Shown in pieces: positions 38,259 through 46,343 of a stretch of DNA of 64,000 bases. The stretch is from Aminobacter anthyllidis (GTDB lineage Bacteria > Pseudomonadota > Alphaproteobacteria > Rhizobiales > Rhizobiaceae). The stretch is from contig NZ_JAFLWW010000013.1 of the NCBI RefSeq assembly GCF_018555685.1, positions 62,001 through 126,000 of the forward strand, given 5' to 3'. A model generated the notes under the pieces. It saw only the letters and a list, made by a program, of their open reading frames with translations. It had not been told where the DNA came from and did not search any database. Every line of letters begins with the position of its first letter. Positions within the stretch are counted from its first letter, which is position 1. Both the position numbers and the translations under genes were made by a program.

Positions 38259-38684
38259 ATGGGGTTTTCGGCGATCTACGCGGTCTCAAGCACTGACATC
38301 GTCTACGAAACTTTTGATGGCGACGCGGTTGTGCTCGACCTCGCCAGCGGCAGGTATTTCGGGTTTTCCGACAGCGGCAGTTGCGTGTGGGAAGCCCTGA
38401 TCGCGCAGGTTCCGCCGGCGAGCCTTGTCGGCCGCGCCTGTGGTGGTGGCGAGCTTTCCGCCGATGATCTCGACGCTTTTGTCGCCAGGCTGACCGAATT
38501 CGGATTGCTTTCGTTGGCACCGGAAGCGGCAGCCTCAGCCCTTTCGCCCGACCTTGCCGGGCGTCTTGCCACAGCCCGCGAAGCGCTCAGGATCGACATG
38601 CACGACGAACTGGCCGACCTGGTGATGGTCGACCCGATCCATGATGTCGACGAGCCCGCCGGCTGGCCGGTGGTGAAGCAATAG
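38259..38684 (+). CDS. PqqD-family protein (RRE-type) of an HprK-associated system
   Basis: This 141-aa protein has an N-terminal PqqD-like domain (VYETFDGDAVVLDLASGRYF, then GFSDSGSCVWEAL, residues about 12-50), the fold that recognises leader peptides in RiPP systems. The C-terminus is acidic and ends in DPIHDVDEPAGWPVVKQ, which looks like a distinct functional tail. ATG 38259 follows GGGGTAGG. It heads a five-gene operon with an HprK-like kinase, two GT2 enzymes and a nucleotidyltransferase. It resembles the PqqD-like member of gene sets annotated as the HPr-rel-A system, whose function is not known to me. Confidence 0.7.
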   Translation: MGFSAIYAVSSTDIVYETFDGDAVVLDLASGRYFGFSDSGSCVWEALIAQVPPASLVGRACGGGELSADDLDAFVARLTEFGLLSLAPEAAASALSPDLAGRLATAREALRIDMHDELADLVMVDPIHDVDEPAGWPVVKQ

Positions 38685-38735
38685 CGCCGGCCTTATGCGC
38701 AGCTTTCGGTTCTCATTTCCTGCCTTAAGGTGCAT

Positions 38736-39785
38736 ATGCGACGCGTAACCCTTGATGGTCTTGCCGACTATGCGCGCGGGTTGCTCGCTGCGTGCGATGC
38801 CAATGCCGCAGCCTTTCCGGTGCTCAGTCGCGTCGACCTGCCTGGCCTTGGCATCGACGTCTTTTCCGATCATGGCGAGTTGGCAACGGCCCTTGCGCAT
38901 GGCATGGCGACGGCCAGTCTTGCCGAGCAAGGGCAGCGCGTCAGGATATTCCTGGCGCATCCCGGCATAGGCTCGATACCCAGACCCGCCTTGTGGGGCG
39001 AGGCGCTGTTCAATCCGCACATGTTTGCCGAACGACTCGAGGCCCACGGCTTGCGCGGCAACTATTTCCATGACCTCCACTACTGGCAGTTCTACGACGT
39101 CGAAAGGCGGCTGGGCGTGCAGCTGATGCTGTCCGCCGATGGCTGTCCGCCATGGGAATTCGGCGCGCCGTTGCGGTGCTTCCTGCACTGGGAATATGCC
39201 GCGCGCGGCATGCGCCTGACGCACGCCGGAACGCTTGGCGTTGGTGGCAGGGGTGTGCTTTTGGCCGGCGCCGGTGGGGCGGGCAAATCGGGGACGGTCG
39301 TCTCGGGTCTTTTGGCCGGGCTCGACAGCGTTGGCGACGACTATGTGCTGATGAAACTGGACGGCGACCGTTCGATGGCGCGGCCACTGTTCACGACGCT
39401 GAAGCAGGATCCCGCGGGTTTCGACAGGCTTGGGCTTGCCAGATGGCTGCCCGATCCGGGGCCGCTCAACTGGCAAGGCAAGCACCAGTTCAGGGTGCGG
39501 GACGTTTGTTCGCGTGGCCTGGCCGACGAACTCGATATCGTGGCGCTGCTGGTGCCCAGGATTTCAGGCGCGGAGCGCAGCGCGATCACGCCCGTCGCGC
39601 GCAAGGAGGCGCTGATGGCGCTGGCGCCGTCCGGCATCGCGCAGACGCCGGGTGAGCGCGAGAGCGGTTTTCGCTTCTTTGGCGAGCTGACACGCCGGCT
39701 TCCATGTTACGATCTGGCATTGGGTACGCGCGGCGACGAGATCGCGGAGACGATCGCTGCGTTTCTGGACAGGGGCATTCCATGA
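38736..39785 (+). CDS. HprK-related kinase
   Basis: This 349-aa protein has a central P-loop LLAGAGGAGKSGTVV (residues about 176-190), followed by VGDDYVLMKLDGD as in the HPr kinase/phosphorylase fold. The N-terminal 150 residues (with EFGAPLRCFLHWEYAARGM) are specific to this subfamily and not a canonical HprK N-domain. No HPr or PTS gene is nearby, so the target is probably something other than HPr. ATG 38736 follows TAAGG. Its stop overlaps the next start as ATGA. Confidence 0.72.
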   Translation: MRRVTLDGLADYARGLLAACDANAAAFPVLSRVDLPGLGIDVFSDHGELATALAHGMATASLAEQGQRVRIFLAHPGIGSIPRPALWGEALFNPHMFAERLEAHGLRGNYFHDLHYWQFYDVERRLGVQLMLSADGCPPWEFGAPLRCFLHWEYAARGMRLTHAGTLGVGGRGVLLAGAGGAGKSGTVVSGLLAGLDSVGDDYVLMKLDGDRSMARPLFTTLKQDPAGFDRLGLARWLPDPGPLNWQGKHQFRVRDVCSRGLADELDIVALLVPRISGAERSAITPVARKEALMALAPSGIAQTPGERESGFRFFGELTRRLPCYDLALGTRGDEIAETIAAFLDRGIP

Positions 39786-40543
39786 AGCTGGGCGTCGTCT
39801 TGCCCGTCTACAATCGCGAGACCTATGTCGGCTCGGCGCTGCGCTCGGTGCTGCGCCAGCGCGAGGCGGCGGACCTCGATGTCATCGTCATCGATGACGG
39901 CTCGACCGACGGCACCGCTGAAGCCGTGCGCTCGTTCATCGCTGGTGGTGCGCCGATCCGCATGTTTTCGCAGGCCAATGCGGGTGTGACCAAGGCGCGC
40001 AATGCCGGGCTGCGCCAGCTGGCGAACGATACCGAGTTCGTGACCTTCATCGATTCGGACGACATTTCGCCGCCCGGCCGTTTTGCTGCCGACCTTGCCT
40101 ACTTCAAGGCCGATCCGGCGCTCGAGCTGACCTATTCCTACATGCGGATGGTCGACCAGATCGACGATGAAACGCTGGAGCCAGTCGCGGGATGCGACGA
40201 CCGCATTTTCCGTGGCGTTCACCTGTCGGCCGGTATCTATCGGCGCAGCCTTGTCGAGCGGATCGGCGAATTCGACGAGGACCTGGCGCAGGCCGAAGAC
40301 ACCGACTTCCTGTTTCGCATTTTCGAGCAGCGGGCACGGCACGTCTTTCCCGAAACGATCGCCCTCTACTACCGCCGCCACGAGTACAATCTGACGCGCA
40401 ACGTCGCGGAGTCGCGGAGGGAATTCCTCAAGGCGATGCAGAAGTCGATGCGGCGCCGCAAGGCCGATCCCACGCTCGGTGACCTCAGGGGGTTCGTGCA
40501 GGTGACACACCCGTCCGGCGAGGGTGCTCCGCTGCGGCCATGA
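39782..40543 (+). CDS. GT2-family glycosyltransferase
   Basis: This 253-aa GT-A fold enzyme has the N-terminal nucleotide-binding segment VVLPVYNRETYVGSALRSVL, the VIDDGSTDGT motif, the DXD-type metal site TFIDSDDISP and the catalytic-side block EFDEDLAQAEDTDFLFRIFE. There are no membrane spans, so it is cytosolic or peripherally bound. It starts four bases inside the kinase gene and overlaps the following GT2 gene by ATGA. Confidence 0.84.
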   Translation: MKLGVVLPVYNRETYVGSALRSVLRQREAADLDVIVIDDGSTDGTAEAVRSFIAGGAPIRMFSQANAGVTKARNAGLRQLANDTEFVTFIDSDDISPPGRFAADLAYFKADPALELTYSYMRMVDQIDDETLEPVAGCDDRIFRGVHLSAGIYRRSLVERIGEFDEDLAQAEDTDFLFRIFEQRARHVFPETIALYYRRHEYNLTRNVAESRREFLKAMQKSMRRRKADPTLGDLRGFVQVTHPSGEGAPLRP

Positions 40544-41217
40544 CCTACTACAGTGTCGTCATCCCCGCCTACAATGCGGCCCGCACCATCGCCGAGACGC
40601 TGCGCTCGGTCGTAGCGCAGAGCCTCGCCCCTGCCGAGATCATCGTCGTCGATGATGGCTCGACGGACGAAACCGAGCTGGCGGCGCGCCAGTCAGGCGT
40701 CGAATTCATCTACATCAGGCAGGACAATGCCGGCCCGGGCAGCGCAACGACCCGAGGGTTTGCGCATTGCGCGCATCCCCACATTGCCACGGTGGATGCC
40801 GACGACCTGTGGCTGCCCGAAAAGATCGAGCGGCAGTTCCGCAGATTGGAGGAGATGCCGCAGTTGGCGGCCGTCTTCACGCTCTGGCGTACGTTCAGGC
40901 ATGGTGAACCCGATGACGGCAAGGGCACTGTCGGCCCGGGATGGTCGCGAACCACGATGCTGGTTCGCCGCGACGTGGCGCTTGCAGTCGGGCCGGTGAT
41001 TGATCCGCCCGGCAACCGGGGCGACATGGTCGACTGGCTGGGCCGCGCCCGCGAGGACGGCCACCAGCTCGGCATGATCGACGAGGTGCTTTCGCTGCGG
41101 CGGATACTGCCTGGCAGCATGTCCTATGGCCGCGATCCCGACCGCGACCGCGGCTATCTCGAAGTGGCGCGGATGGCGATGCTGCGGCGCAAGCTCAAGA
41201 ACGCCGGGCAAGGCTGA
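40540..41217 (+). CDS. GT2-family glycosyltransferase
   Basis: This 225-aa GT-A enzyme has SVVIPAYNAARTIAETLRSV, IIVVDDGSTDETE and the metal motif ATVDADDLWLP. The C-terminal region, with DMVDWLGRAREDGHQLGMID and SLRRILPGSMS, is short for the family, and part of the acceptor domain may be reduced. It is coupled to both neighbours (ATGA before, TGATG after). Donor and acceptor are unknown. Confidence 0.82.
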   Translation: MTYYSVVIPAYNAARTIAETLRSVVAQSLAPAEIIVVDDGSTDETELAARQSGVEFIYIRQDNAGPGSATTRGFAHCAHPHIATVDADDLWLPEKIERQFRRLEEMPQLAAVFTLWRTFRHGEPDDGKGTVGPGWSRTTMLVRRDVALAVGPVIDPPGNRGDMVDWLGRAREDGHQLGMIDEVLSLRRILPGSMSYGRDPDRDRGYLEVARMAMLRRKLKNAGQG

Positions 41218-42698
41218 TGGCGACGACCACTCGCCGCATTGGCCGGCGCTTTCCCGATTATGGCTGGGCCTGGCCGACAAATGGTCTCGACCGGCTGCTC
41301 AAGGCCGTGCTGTTGCCAGACCAGATTGCGGCTCAGGCGCAGGCGTCGAAATGGCTCGATGCCAACGACATCGATGCGGTCGAATTTCGCGAGCACAGGT
41401 TGCTTGCGGCAATCGCCGACCGGTTCGGCAAGGCGCTCGCTGCGCATCTTGCCTATCCGCGCCTTGCCGGCCTGCAGAAGATGCTGTGGACCAAGTCGCG
41501 GCTCGCCATGCGTGAGGCCGAGCCGGCGCTGAAGGCGATGGTCGGGGCAGGCGCACCGATCATGCTGCTCAAGGGCGCAAGCCGCATCGCCGTCGAACCG
41601 GCGGCGCAGCGTGGCCGTGTCGCTCACGACATCGACATTCTCGTGCGCCCGGAGCACATGGCGGTTGCCTTCGACGTGCTGCGCCAGCGCGACTGGAAAG
41701 TGTCGACGGGCGTCAGCCCGCAATATCTCAGGCCTCGGCTTGGCGCCGTGCGCTCGATGAACTTCTTCATGGGCAGCTATGGCGACATCGACCTGCATCA
41801 GGCTGCCTACGATTGGTCGCAGGCCGACGATGCGGACGACGAGGCGGTCTGGAGGCGTGCGTTGCCGGCGACATTTTCAGGTCTCGACGTCCTGGTGCCG
41901 TCAGCCGCCGACCGGGTGGCTTTGGCGATCGGTCATGGCGGGCTGGACGCTCATACCCACAGCGACTGGCTGGTCGACAGCGCCGTGGCGATCCGCGCCT
42001 GCGAAATCGACTGGGCGGTGTTTTGCGAGGTCATCGCACGCCGGCATCTTGCCGTGCCGGCCGCGGTCGCGCTGACCTATCTCGAAGCCGAGATGTCCGT
42101 GCCGGTTCCCTGTGACGTTCTGGAACGCATCGTGGCGATGGCCGACCGCGCCGGCGCTTCCCGGATAGGCTCGCTGCTGCAGGCCAAGCCGCGGACCGAT
42201 TTCAAGGGGCTGACCTGGCTCTCGCGCGGCGTTGCCAAGCAATTGCGCATGCGCAAGAAACGTGCCGTCCGCGAACGCGAACTGCCTGGCGTCGAGTGGC
42301 ATGGCCGTCGCGCCGCGCTGTCGGCGGAAGTGAAGCCCGACGGCTTTGCCCTGTCGCAGCGGCTGCAGATTCCGCGCCAGTTTGCCTCCGGCGAAGCGGC
42401 CGAGATCGAGATCGTGGTGCGGCTGGATGCGCCGCCGATGCGCCGTCGCATCGAGATGGAGCTCAATGGCGGCGAGCACCATTTTGCGCGGCTGAGATAT
42501 CGCAAGCTCGGCAAATCGGGAGGGGCGATGACGTTGCGTTTTCGCGGCACCATTCGTCCCGCCGAAGCCGATGGCGATCTGACGCTTGCCGCTCGTCCAT
42601 CGCGGCAGTTCCGGGACTGGGAGCACGAGCGGACCGTTGCAACCTATGGCGCGGTGCCGTTCCAGGTCGTCTCGGTGAAAGTGTCGCCGGCGCCTTGA
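41217..42698 (+). CDS. Nucleotidyltransferase-fold protein (PF14907-like)
   Basis: This 493-aa protein has a nucleotidyltransferase-type domain at residues about 90-290: LLKGASRIAVEP, the metal-binding VAHDIDILVRPEHM (DxD) and the partner acidic residue in GDIDLHQAAYDW. The C-terminal 150 residues form a predicted beta-rich module of unknown type. Such proteins are found with PqqD-like and HprK-like partners in uncharacterised gene sets. The start overlaps the GT2 stop by one base (TGATG), closing the operon. Confidence 0.7.
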   Translation: MATTTRRIGRRFPDYGWAWPTNGLDRLLKAVLLPDQIAAQAQASKWLDANDIDAVEFREHRLLAAIADRFGKALAAHLAYPRLAGLQKMLWTKSRLAMREAEPALKAMVGAGAPIMLLKGASRIAVEPAAQRGRVAHDIDILVRPEHMAVAFDVLRQRDWKVSTGVSPQYLRPRLGAVRSMNFFMGSYGDIDLHQAAYDWSQADDADDEAVWRRALPATFSGLDVLVPSAADRVALAIGHGGLDAHTHSDWLVDSAVAIRACEIDWAVFCEVIARRHLAVPAAVALTYLEAEMSVPVPCDVLERIVAMADRAGASRIGSLLQAKPRTDFKGLTWLSRGVAKQLRMRKKRAVRERELPGVEWHGRRAALSAEVKPDGFALSQRLQIPRQFASGEAAEIEIVVRLDAPPMRRRIEMELNGGEHHFARLRYRKLGKSGGAMTLRFRGTIRPAEADGDLTLAARPSRQFRDWEHERTVATYGAVPFQVVSVKVSPAP

Positions 42699-42854
42699 GC
42701 CCGCCCGCGGATCAATCCCAAAGCGTTTCGGGCGTCTATGCAAGTTCGATTGAACTCGTGCCTGTTGAAATGCAGTCATGTCCTTACGATCAGATCTTTC
42801 GCAGATCGCCGCCAGGGCAGCAAATGCTGGCCTTGCATAGTCCTGGATTGCGAC
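42699..42854 (+). other. Gap between the nucleotidyltransferase gene and the B12-controlled promoter
   Basis: I see no gene in this 156-bp stretch. There is a short dyad near GATCAGATC...GCAGATCG (about 42789-42810) but no clear terminator with a T-run for the upstream operon. Confidence 0.4.
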
Positions 42855-42882
42855 TTGACTTTACCTTGCCCGGCGATAGTTT
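42855..42882 (+). promoter_or_regulatory. Promoter of the cobalamin-riboswitch operon
   Basis: TTGACT (42855-42860) and TAGTTT (42877-42882) are separated by 16 bp. The expected transcript start at about 42889 falls right where the riboswitch begins, which supports the call. Confidence 0.55.
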
Positions 42883-42889
42883 GCCGCCG

Positions 42890-43060
42890 TCATGGTCTTC
42901 CATCCCCGGGTGGAAGCTAAGAGGGAATCCGGTGAGAAACCGGAGCTGACCCGCAACTGTAAGCGGTGAGCCGATCGCCCCTGTGTCACTGGCATTTGCG
43001 TGCTGGGAAGACGGGTGATGAAGGCTACGACCCGCGAGCCAGGAGACCTGCCTGACAGAG
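42890..43060 (+). promoter_or_regulatory. Cobalamin riboswitch
   Basis: The segment contains the conserved core elements of the adenosylcobalamin aptamer in order: AGAGGGAATCCGGTGAGAAA near 42920, the GCTGACCCGCAACTGTAAGC block near 42945, GTCACTGG, GGGAAGACGG near 43005, and the B12 box GAGCCAGGAGACCTGCC at about 43035-43052. It lies in the leader of a FecBCD-type importer, about 290 nt before the first start codon. Binding of cobalamin normally reduces expression of uptake genes, so the transporter is probably for corrinoid or a cobalt compound. Confidence 0.93.
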
Positions 43061-43350
43061 TGAGATTCCGTGGTCGGGGTGTGCCACAGGAGTGACGGTT
43101 CCAGCTCGGAAGCCATGTTCGGCTTTCGTCGGGCCCGCATTTCCGCAGCCTCGTCCTGGCAGGTAGAGGTTGGCTCGGCGATGACGGGAAGATCGGTTTC
43201 CCCAGGATATCGAGAGCTTCAGCGGGCGCTTTTCGCGTCGCCGGCTGTCGTTGCTTTGCCACGCCCGCGCGCCCTGTCCCTTTCATTCGGCCTGCCCGCG
43301 CGGAAGCGGGCTTTCGGACGTTGCGCCCTACATTCTTGGATGGAGAGATC
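43061..43350 (+). other. Long leader between riboswitch and transporter gene
   Basis: About 290 nt of leader without a supported gene. It is long for a simple expression platform. The only obvious late hairpin is GCCCGC-GCGGAA-GCGGGC (43294-43311) followed by TTTCGG, 37 nt before the start codon. Anti-terminator pairing with the aptamer is not evident by eye. Confidence 0.45.
43294..43316 (+). terminator. Hairpin in the riboswitch leader (possible attenuator)
   Basis: A six-bp GC stem with a GCGGAA loop is followed by only three T residues. It could act as a weak attenuator of the importer operon, or shape the ribosome-binding region. Confidence 0.3.
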
Positions 43351-44400
43351 ATGAAAATCAGACAGTTAGTCATATGGCTGGCGCTGACGCTTGCGTCAGC
43401 CGTCGGCATTGCGCCGGCAATGGCGGAAACCTTCATCGACGATGCCGGCCGCACGGTCGAGCTGGCACTGCCGGTCAAGCGCGCCGTCATCTTCAACCGC
43501 TACGCCGTCGAGTTCGCCCGCGCCATCGGCGCCATCGACAAGGTCGTCGGCGTCGATGCGAGCACGATGCGCGACCCGGCCTACTGGCCGCAGTTCAAGG
43601 AAACCGACATCGTCGGCCAGGGCCAGACACAGCCCAACTACGAGGCGATCGTCGCGCTGAAGCCCGACGTGGTGATCATCCCGCGCAACGGCGTCTACGA
43701 GGAAGCGGCGCGACAGCTCGAAGCCTTCGGCATCCCGGTTTTGGTGGTCACCGCCTGGGACACGCTCCAGCATGTGCAGAACGTGACATTGTTCGGCAAG
43801 CTGTTCGACGAGAAGGAAAAGGCCGACGCGCTGAACGCCTATTACACCAGGTACATGGACCTGCTGGCAGAGCGCCTGAAGGGCGTCGAACGCAGACGCG
43901 TCTATCTCGAGGAAGTGCGTGACCTGGTGACCGTCACGCCCGGCTCGGGCTGGCACGACATGATCGAGGCCGGCGGCGGCATCAACGTCTTCGGCGACAT
44001 CGACATCAAGAAGGAGCCGTCGTCGCGCGGCAATGAAAACAGCTTCACCGTAGATCCCGAGGAGATCATCGCGCGCAAGCCGGATCTGGTGATCAAGCTG
44101 CAGCCCGGATCCTACAAGACCATTCCGGAAGCCAAGTTCGTCGACGGCTGGAAGGCGATCGTCGCACGCGAGGAGATCGTGGGTACGCCGGCAGGGCAGG
44201 CGGGCAATGTCCGCTTGATCAACTACTACCTCGCCGGAGGTTCGTCCAAGGTGACGGGTGCGCTGCAGGTCGCCAAGTGGCTTTACCCCGAGCTGTTCGC
44301 CGACGTCGATCCGGAAGCGGCGATGAAGGAATGGATCGAGACCTTTCAGGGTCTGCCGTTCGAGGGACGCATGACCTACCAGGGCGCCGCCGTGAACTGA
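43351..44400 (+). CDS. FecB/BtuF-type ABC transporter substrate-binding protein
   Basis: This 349-aa exported protein has the signal peptide MKIRQLVIWLALTLASAVGI...AMA, then TFIDDAGRTVELALPVKRAV and the PBP type III fold (EAIVALKPDVVIIPRNGVYE, GNENSFTVDPEEIIARKPDL). GGAGAG precedes ATG 43351. The family carries ferric siderophores, haem, corrinoids and metal chelates. Control by the cobalamin riboswitch points to a corrinoid or cobalt ligand. Confidence 0.82.
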   Translation: MKIRQLVIWLALTLASAVGIAPAMAETFIDDAGRTVELALPVKRAVIFNRYAVEFARAIGAIDKVVGVDASTMRDPAYWPQFKETDIVGQGQTQPNYEAIVALKPDVVIIPRNGVYEEAARQLEAFGIPVLVVTAWDTLQHVQNVTLFGKLFDEKEKADALNAYYTRYMDLLAERLKGVERRRVYLEEVRDLVTVTPGSGWHDMIEAGGGINVFGDIDIKKEPSSRGNENSFTVDPEEIIARKPDLVIKLQPGSYKTIPEAKFVDGWKAIVAREEIVGTPAGQAGNVRLINYYLAGGSSKVTGALQVAKWLYPELFADVDPEAAMKEWIETFQGLPFEGRMTYQGAAVN

Positions 44401-44466
44401 CGACCGGACGCGCTGCCGCCAGTCCTGGCTGCGGCGCGTTTCCACCAATGCGCTGAGGTGAGCCCC

Positions 44467-45573
44467 ATGGATATCGCAACGACCGCCGGCCTGCCGAATG
44501 GCCATGCCGCGCTAGGCAGCGCCCGGCGCTACCGGCAAGCAGGACGCTGGCGGCTCGCGGTCATCGTATTGTCTGCGCTTGCGCTTTTCGTGCTGGCCGG
44601 TGCCGTGGCCGTCGTCGGGATATCCGAAACCGGTCTTGCGACCTTGCTTGCGATCGTCGTCGAAAAGCTCTCCTTCGGCTATGTCAAGGCAAACGCCGAT
44701 CCGCAGCAGGCTCGGGTGCTGCTCTATCTTCGCCTGCCACGCGTCGTCATGGCCATGGTGGCGGGCGGTTCGCTGGCATTCGCCGGCGTGCTGATGCAGG
44801 CGATCACGCGCAATCCGCTGGTCAGTCCCTACACGATCGGCGTGTCTTCGGCGGCGGCCTTCGGCGCTTCTGTCGCCATCATGTTCGGCGTCGGCTTCAG
44901 CGCAGCCGGCCTCTATTTCGTGCCGCTGACTGCTTTCCTCTTTGCCCTTGGCTGTGCCGTGCTGGTGTTCTCCATGGCTTGGCTGCGCGGCATGGGTGCC
45001 CAGACAATGGTGCTGACCGGCATCGCGCTGATGTACCTGTTCAGCGCGATGACGGCGGCCGTGCAGTTCGTCGCCACCCAGGAGCAGCTTGCACGTGTCG
45101 TTCACTGGACCTTCGGCAGCCTCAACGGCATCGGCTGGGACGCGGTTGCGGTTGCTGGCCTCGCGCTGCTGATCGCCCTGCCGCTGGCCCAGGCCAAGGC
45201 CTGGCAGTTCAACGCGCTGACGAGTGCCGGCGATGACGTATCACGTTCGCTCGGCATCAATGTCGCGATGCTGCGCGGGCTTGCGGTGGTCTTGTCGGTG
45301 GTGGTCTCGGCGGTTGTCATCAGCTTCACCGGCGTGATCGGCTTCGTCGGCCTGATCGGGCCGCATGTCGGGCGCCTGATCATCGGCAGCGACCATCGTT
45401 ATCTCATTCCTTTTGCCTCGATCTGCGGTGCGGCCCTGCTGCTGCTCGCCGACACGCTGGGGCGCATGGCGTTCAGCCCGACGGTCATTCCCGTTGGCAT
45501 CGTCGTCGCCTTCGTCGGCGTGCCGCTGTTCCTGCACCTGATCCTGTCGCGCCGCTCGGAGTATTTTTCATGA
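44467..45573 (+). CDS. FecCD/BtuC-type ABC transporter permease
   Basis: This 368-aa inner-membrane protein has about nine to ten spans. Family blocks are LPRVVMAMVAGGSLAFAGVL, MQAITRNPLVSPYTIGVSSA and the coupling end TGVIGFVGLIGPHVGRLIIG. I choose ATG 44467, preceded by GAGGTGA; GTG 44458 is in frame upstream. It forms the channel with the ATPase that overlaps its stop by four bases. Confidence 0.88.
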   Translation: MDIATTAGLPNGHAALGSARRYRQAGRWRLAVIVLSALALFVLAGAVAVVGISETGLATLLAIVVEKLSFGYVKANADPQQARVLLYLRLPRVVMAMVAGGSLAFAGVLMQAITRNPLVSPYTIGVSSAAAFGASVAIMFGVGFSAAGLYFVPLTAFLFALGCAVLVFSMAWLRGMGAQTMVLTGIALMYLFSAMTAAVQFVATQEQLARVVHWTFGSLNGIGWDAVAVAGLALLIALPLAQAKAWQFNALTSAGDDVSRSLGINVAMLRGLAVVLSVVVSAVVISFTGVIGFVGLIGPHVGRLIIGSDHRYLIPFASICGAALLLLADTLGRMAFSPTVIPVGIVVAFVGVPLFLHLILSRRSEYFS

Positions 45574-46343
45574 GCGCCCATCTTTCGATCGAGCAAGTCG
45601 GCTTCGGCTATGGCGCGCGGCAGGTCTTGCGCGACGTTTCCGTGGAGTTGGCAAAGGGAGACATCCTCGGTCTCATCGGGCCGAACGGCGCTGGCAAGTC
45701 GACGCTGGTCCGGATCGTGCTCGGCCTGGCCTCGCCGTCATCCGGACGAGTCTTGCTCGATGGCAAGGACATGCGCGGGATGACGCCCAAGGCACGGGCG
45801 CGCCGCATCGCCTATGTGCCGCAATCGTCGCCGCTCAGTTTTCCGGCGACGGTGTTCGAGACCTGCCTGCTCGGCCGTACGCCACATATGGGCGCGAGCC
45901 CGAGCCGCAAGGATCTCGCCGTCGTCGAGGATCTCCTGGGGCGGCTGAGACTCGAGGATTTCGCCTTTCGTCCGATGTCGGAACTCAGCGGCGGCGAACG
46001 CCAGCGCGTGATGCTGGCGCGTGCGCTGGCGCAGGAAACCGATGTGCTGGTTCTCGACGAGCCGACAAGCGCGCTGGACATAGGCAACCAGCTTTTCACG
46101 CTCCGCGTGGTGGCCGAGATCGCGCGGGAAAGAGGCGTTACCGCCCTTGTCGCCATCCACGACCTGTCGCTTGCCGCCCGGTTTTCCGACAGCCTGCTTT
46201 TGCTCGACAAGGGTGCGGTCGTGGGCCATGGCGACTGGCAAGAAACGCTCACTGAAGCGAGGGTTCGCGACGTCTACGGTGTCGATGTCGAGATTGGCAT
46301 TCTAAGAGGCGTGCCGGTCTTTGCCCCGCATGAGCTGACCTGA
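45570..46343 (+). CDS. FecE/BtuD-type ABC transporter ATP-binding protein
   Basis: This 257-aa ATPase has Walker A GPNGAGKST, Q-loop YVPQSSPLSFPATVFE, signature LSGGERQR, Walker B VLVLDEPTSALD and the switch in AIHDLSLAARF. It is coupled to the permease by ATGA and to the following flavin oxidoreductase by TGATG. It energises corrinoid or metal-chelate uptake. Confidence 0.9.
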   Translation: MSAHLSIEQVGFGYGARQVLRDVSVELAKGDILGLIGPNGAGKSTLVRIVLGLASPSSGRVLLDGKDMRGMTPKARARRIAYVPQSSPLSFPATVFETCLLGRTPHMGASPSRKDLAVVEDLLGRLRLEDFAFRPMSELSGGERQRVMLARALAQETDVLVLDEPTSALDIGNQLFTLRVVAEIARERGVTALVAIHDLSLAARFSDSLLLLDKGAVVGHGDWQETLTEARVRDVYGVDVEIGILRGVPVFAPHELT

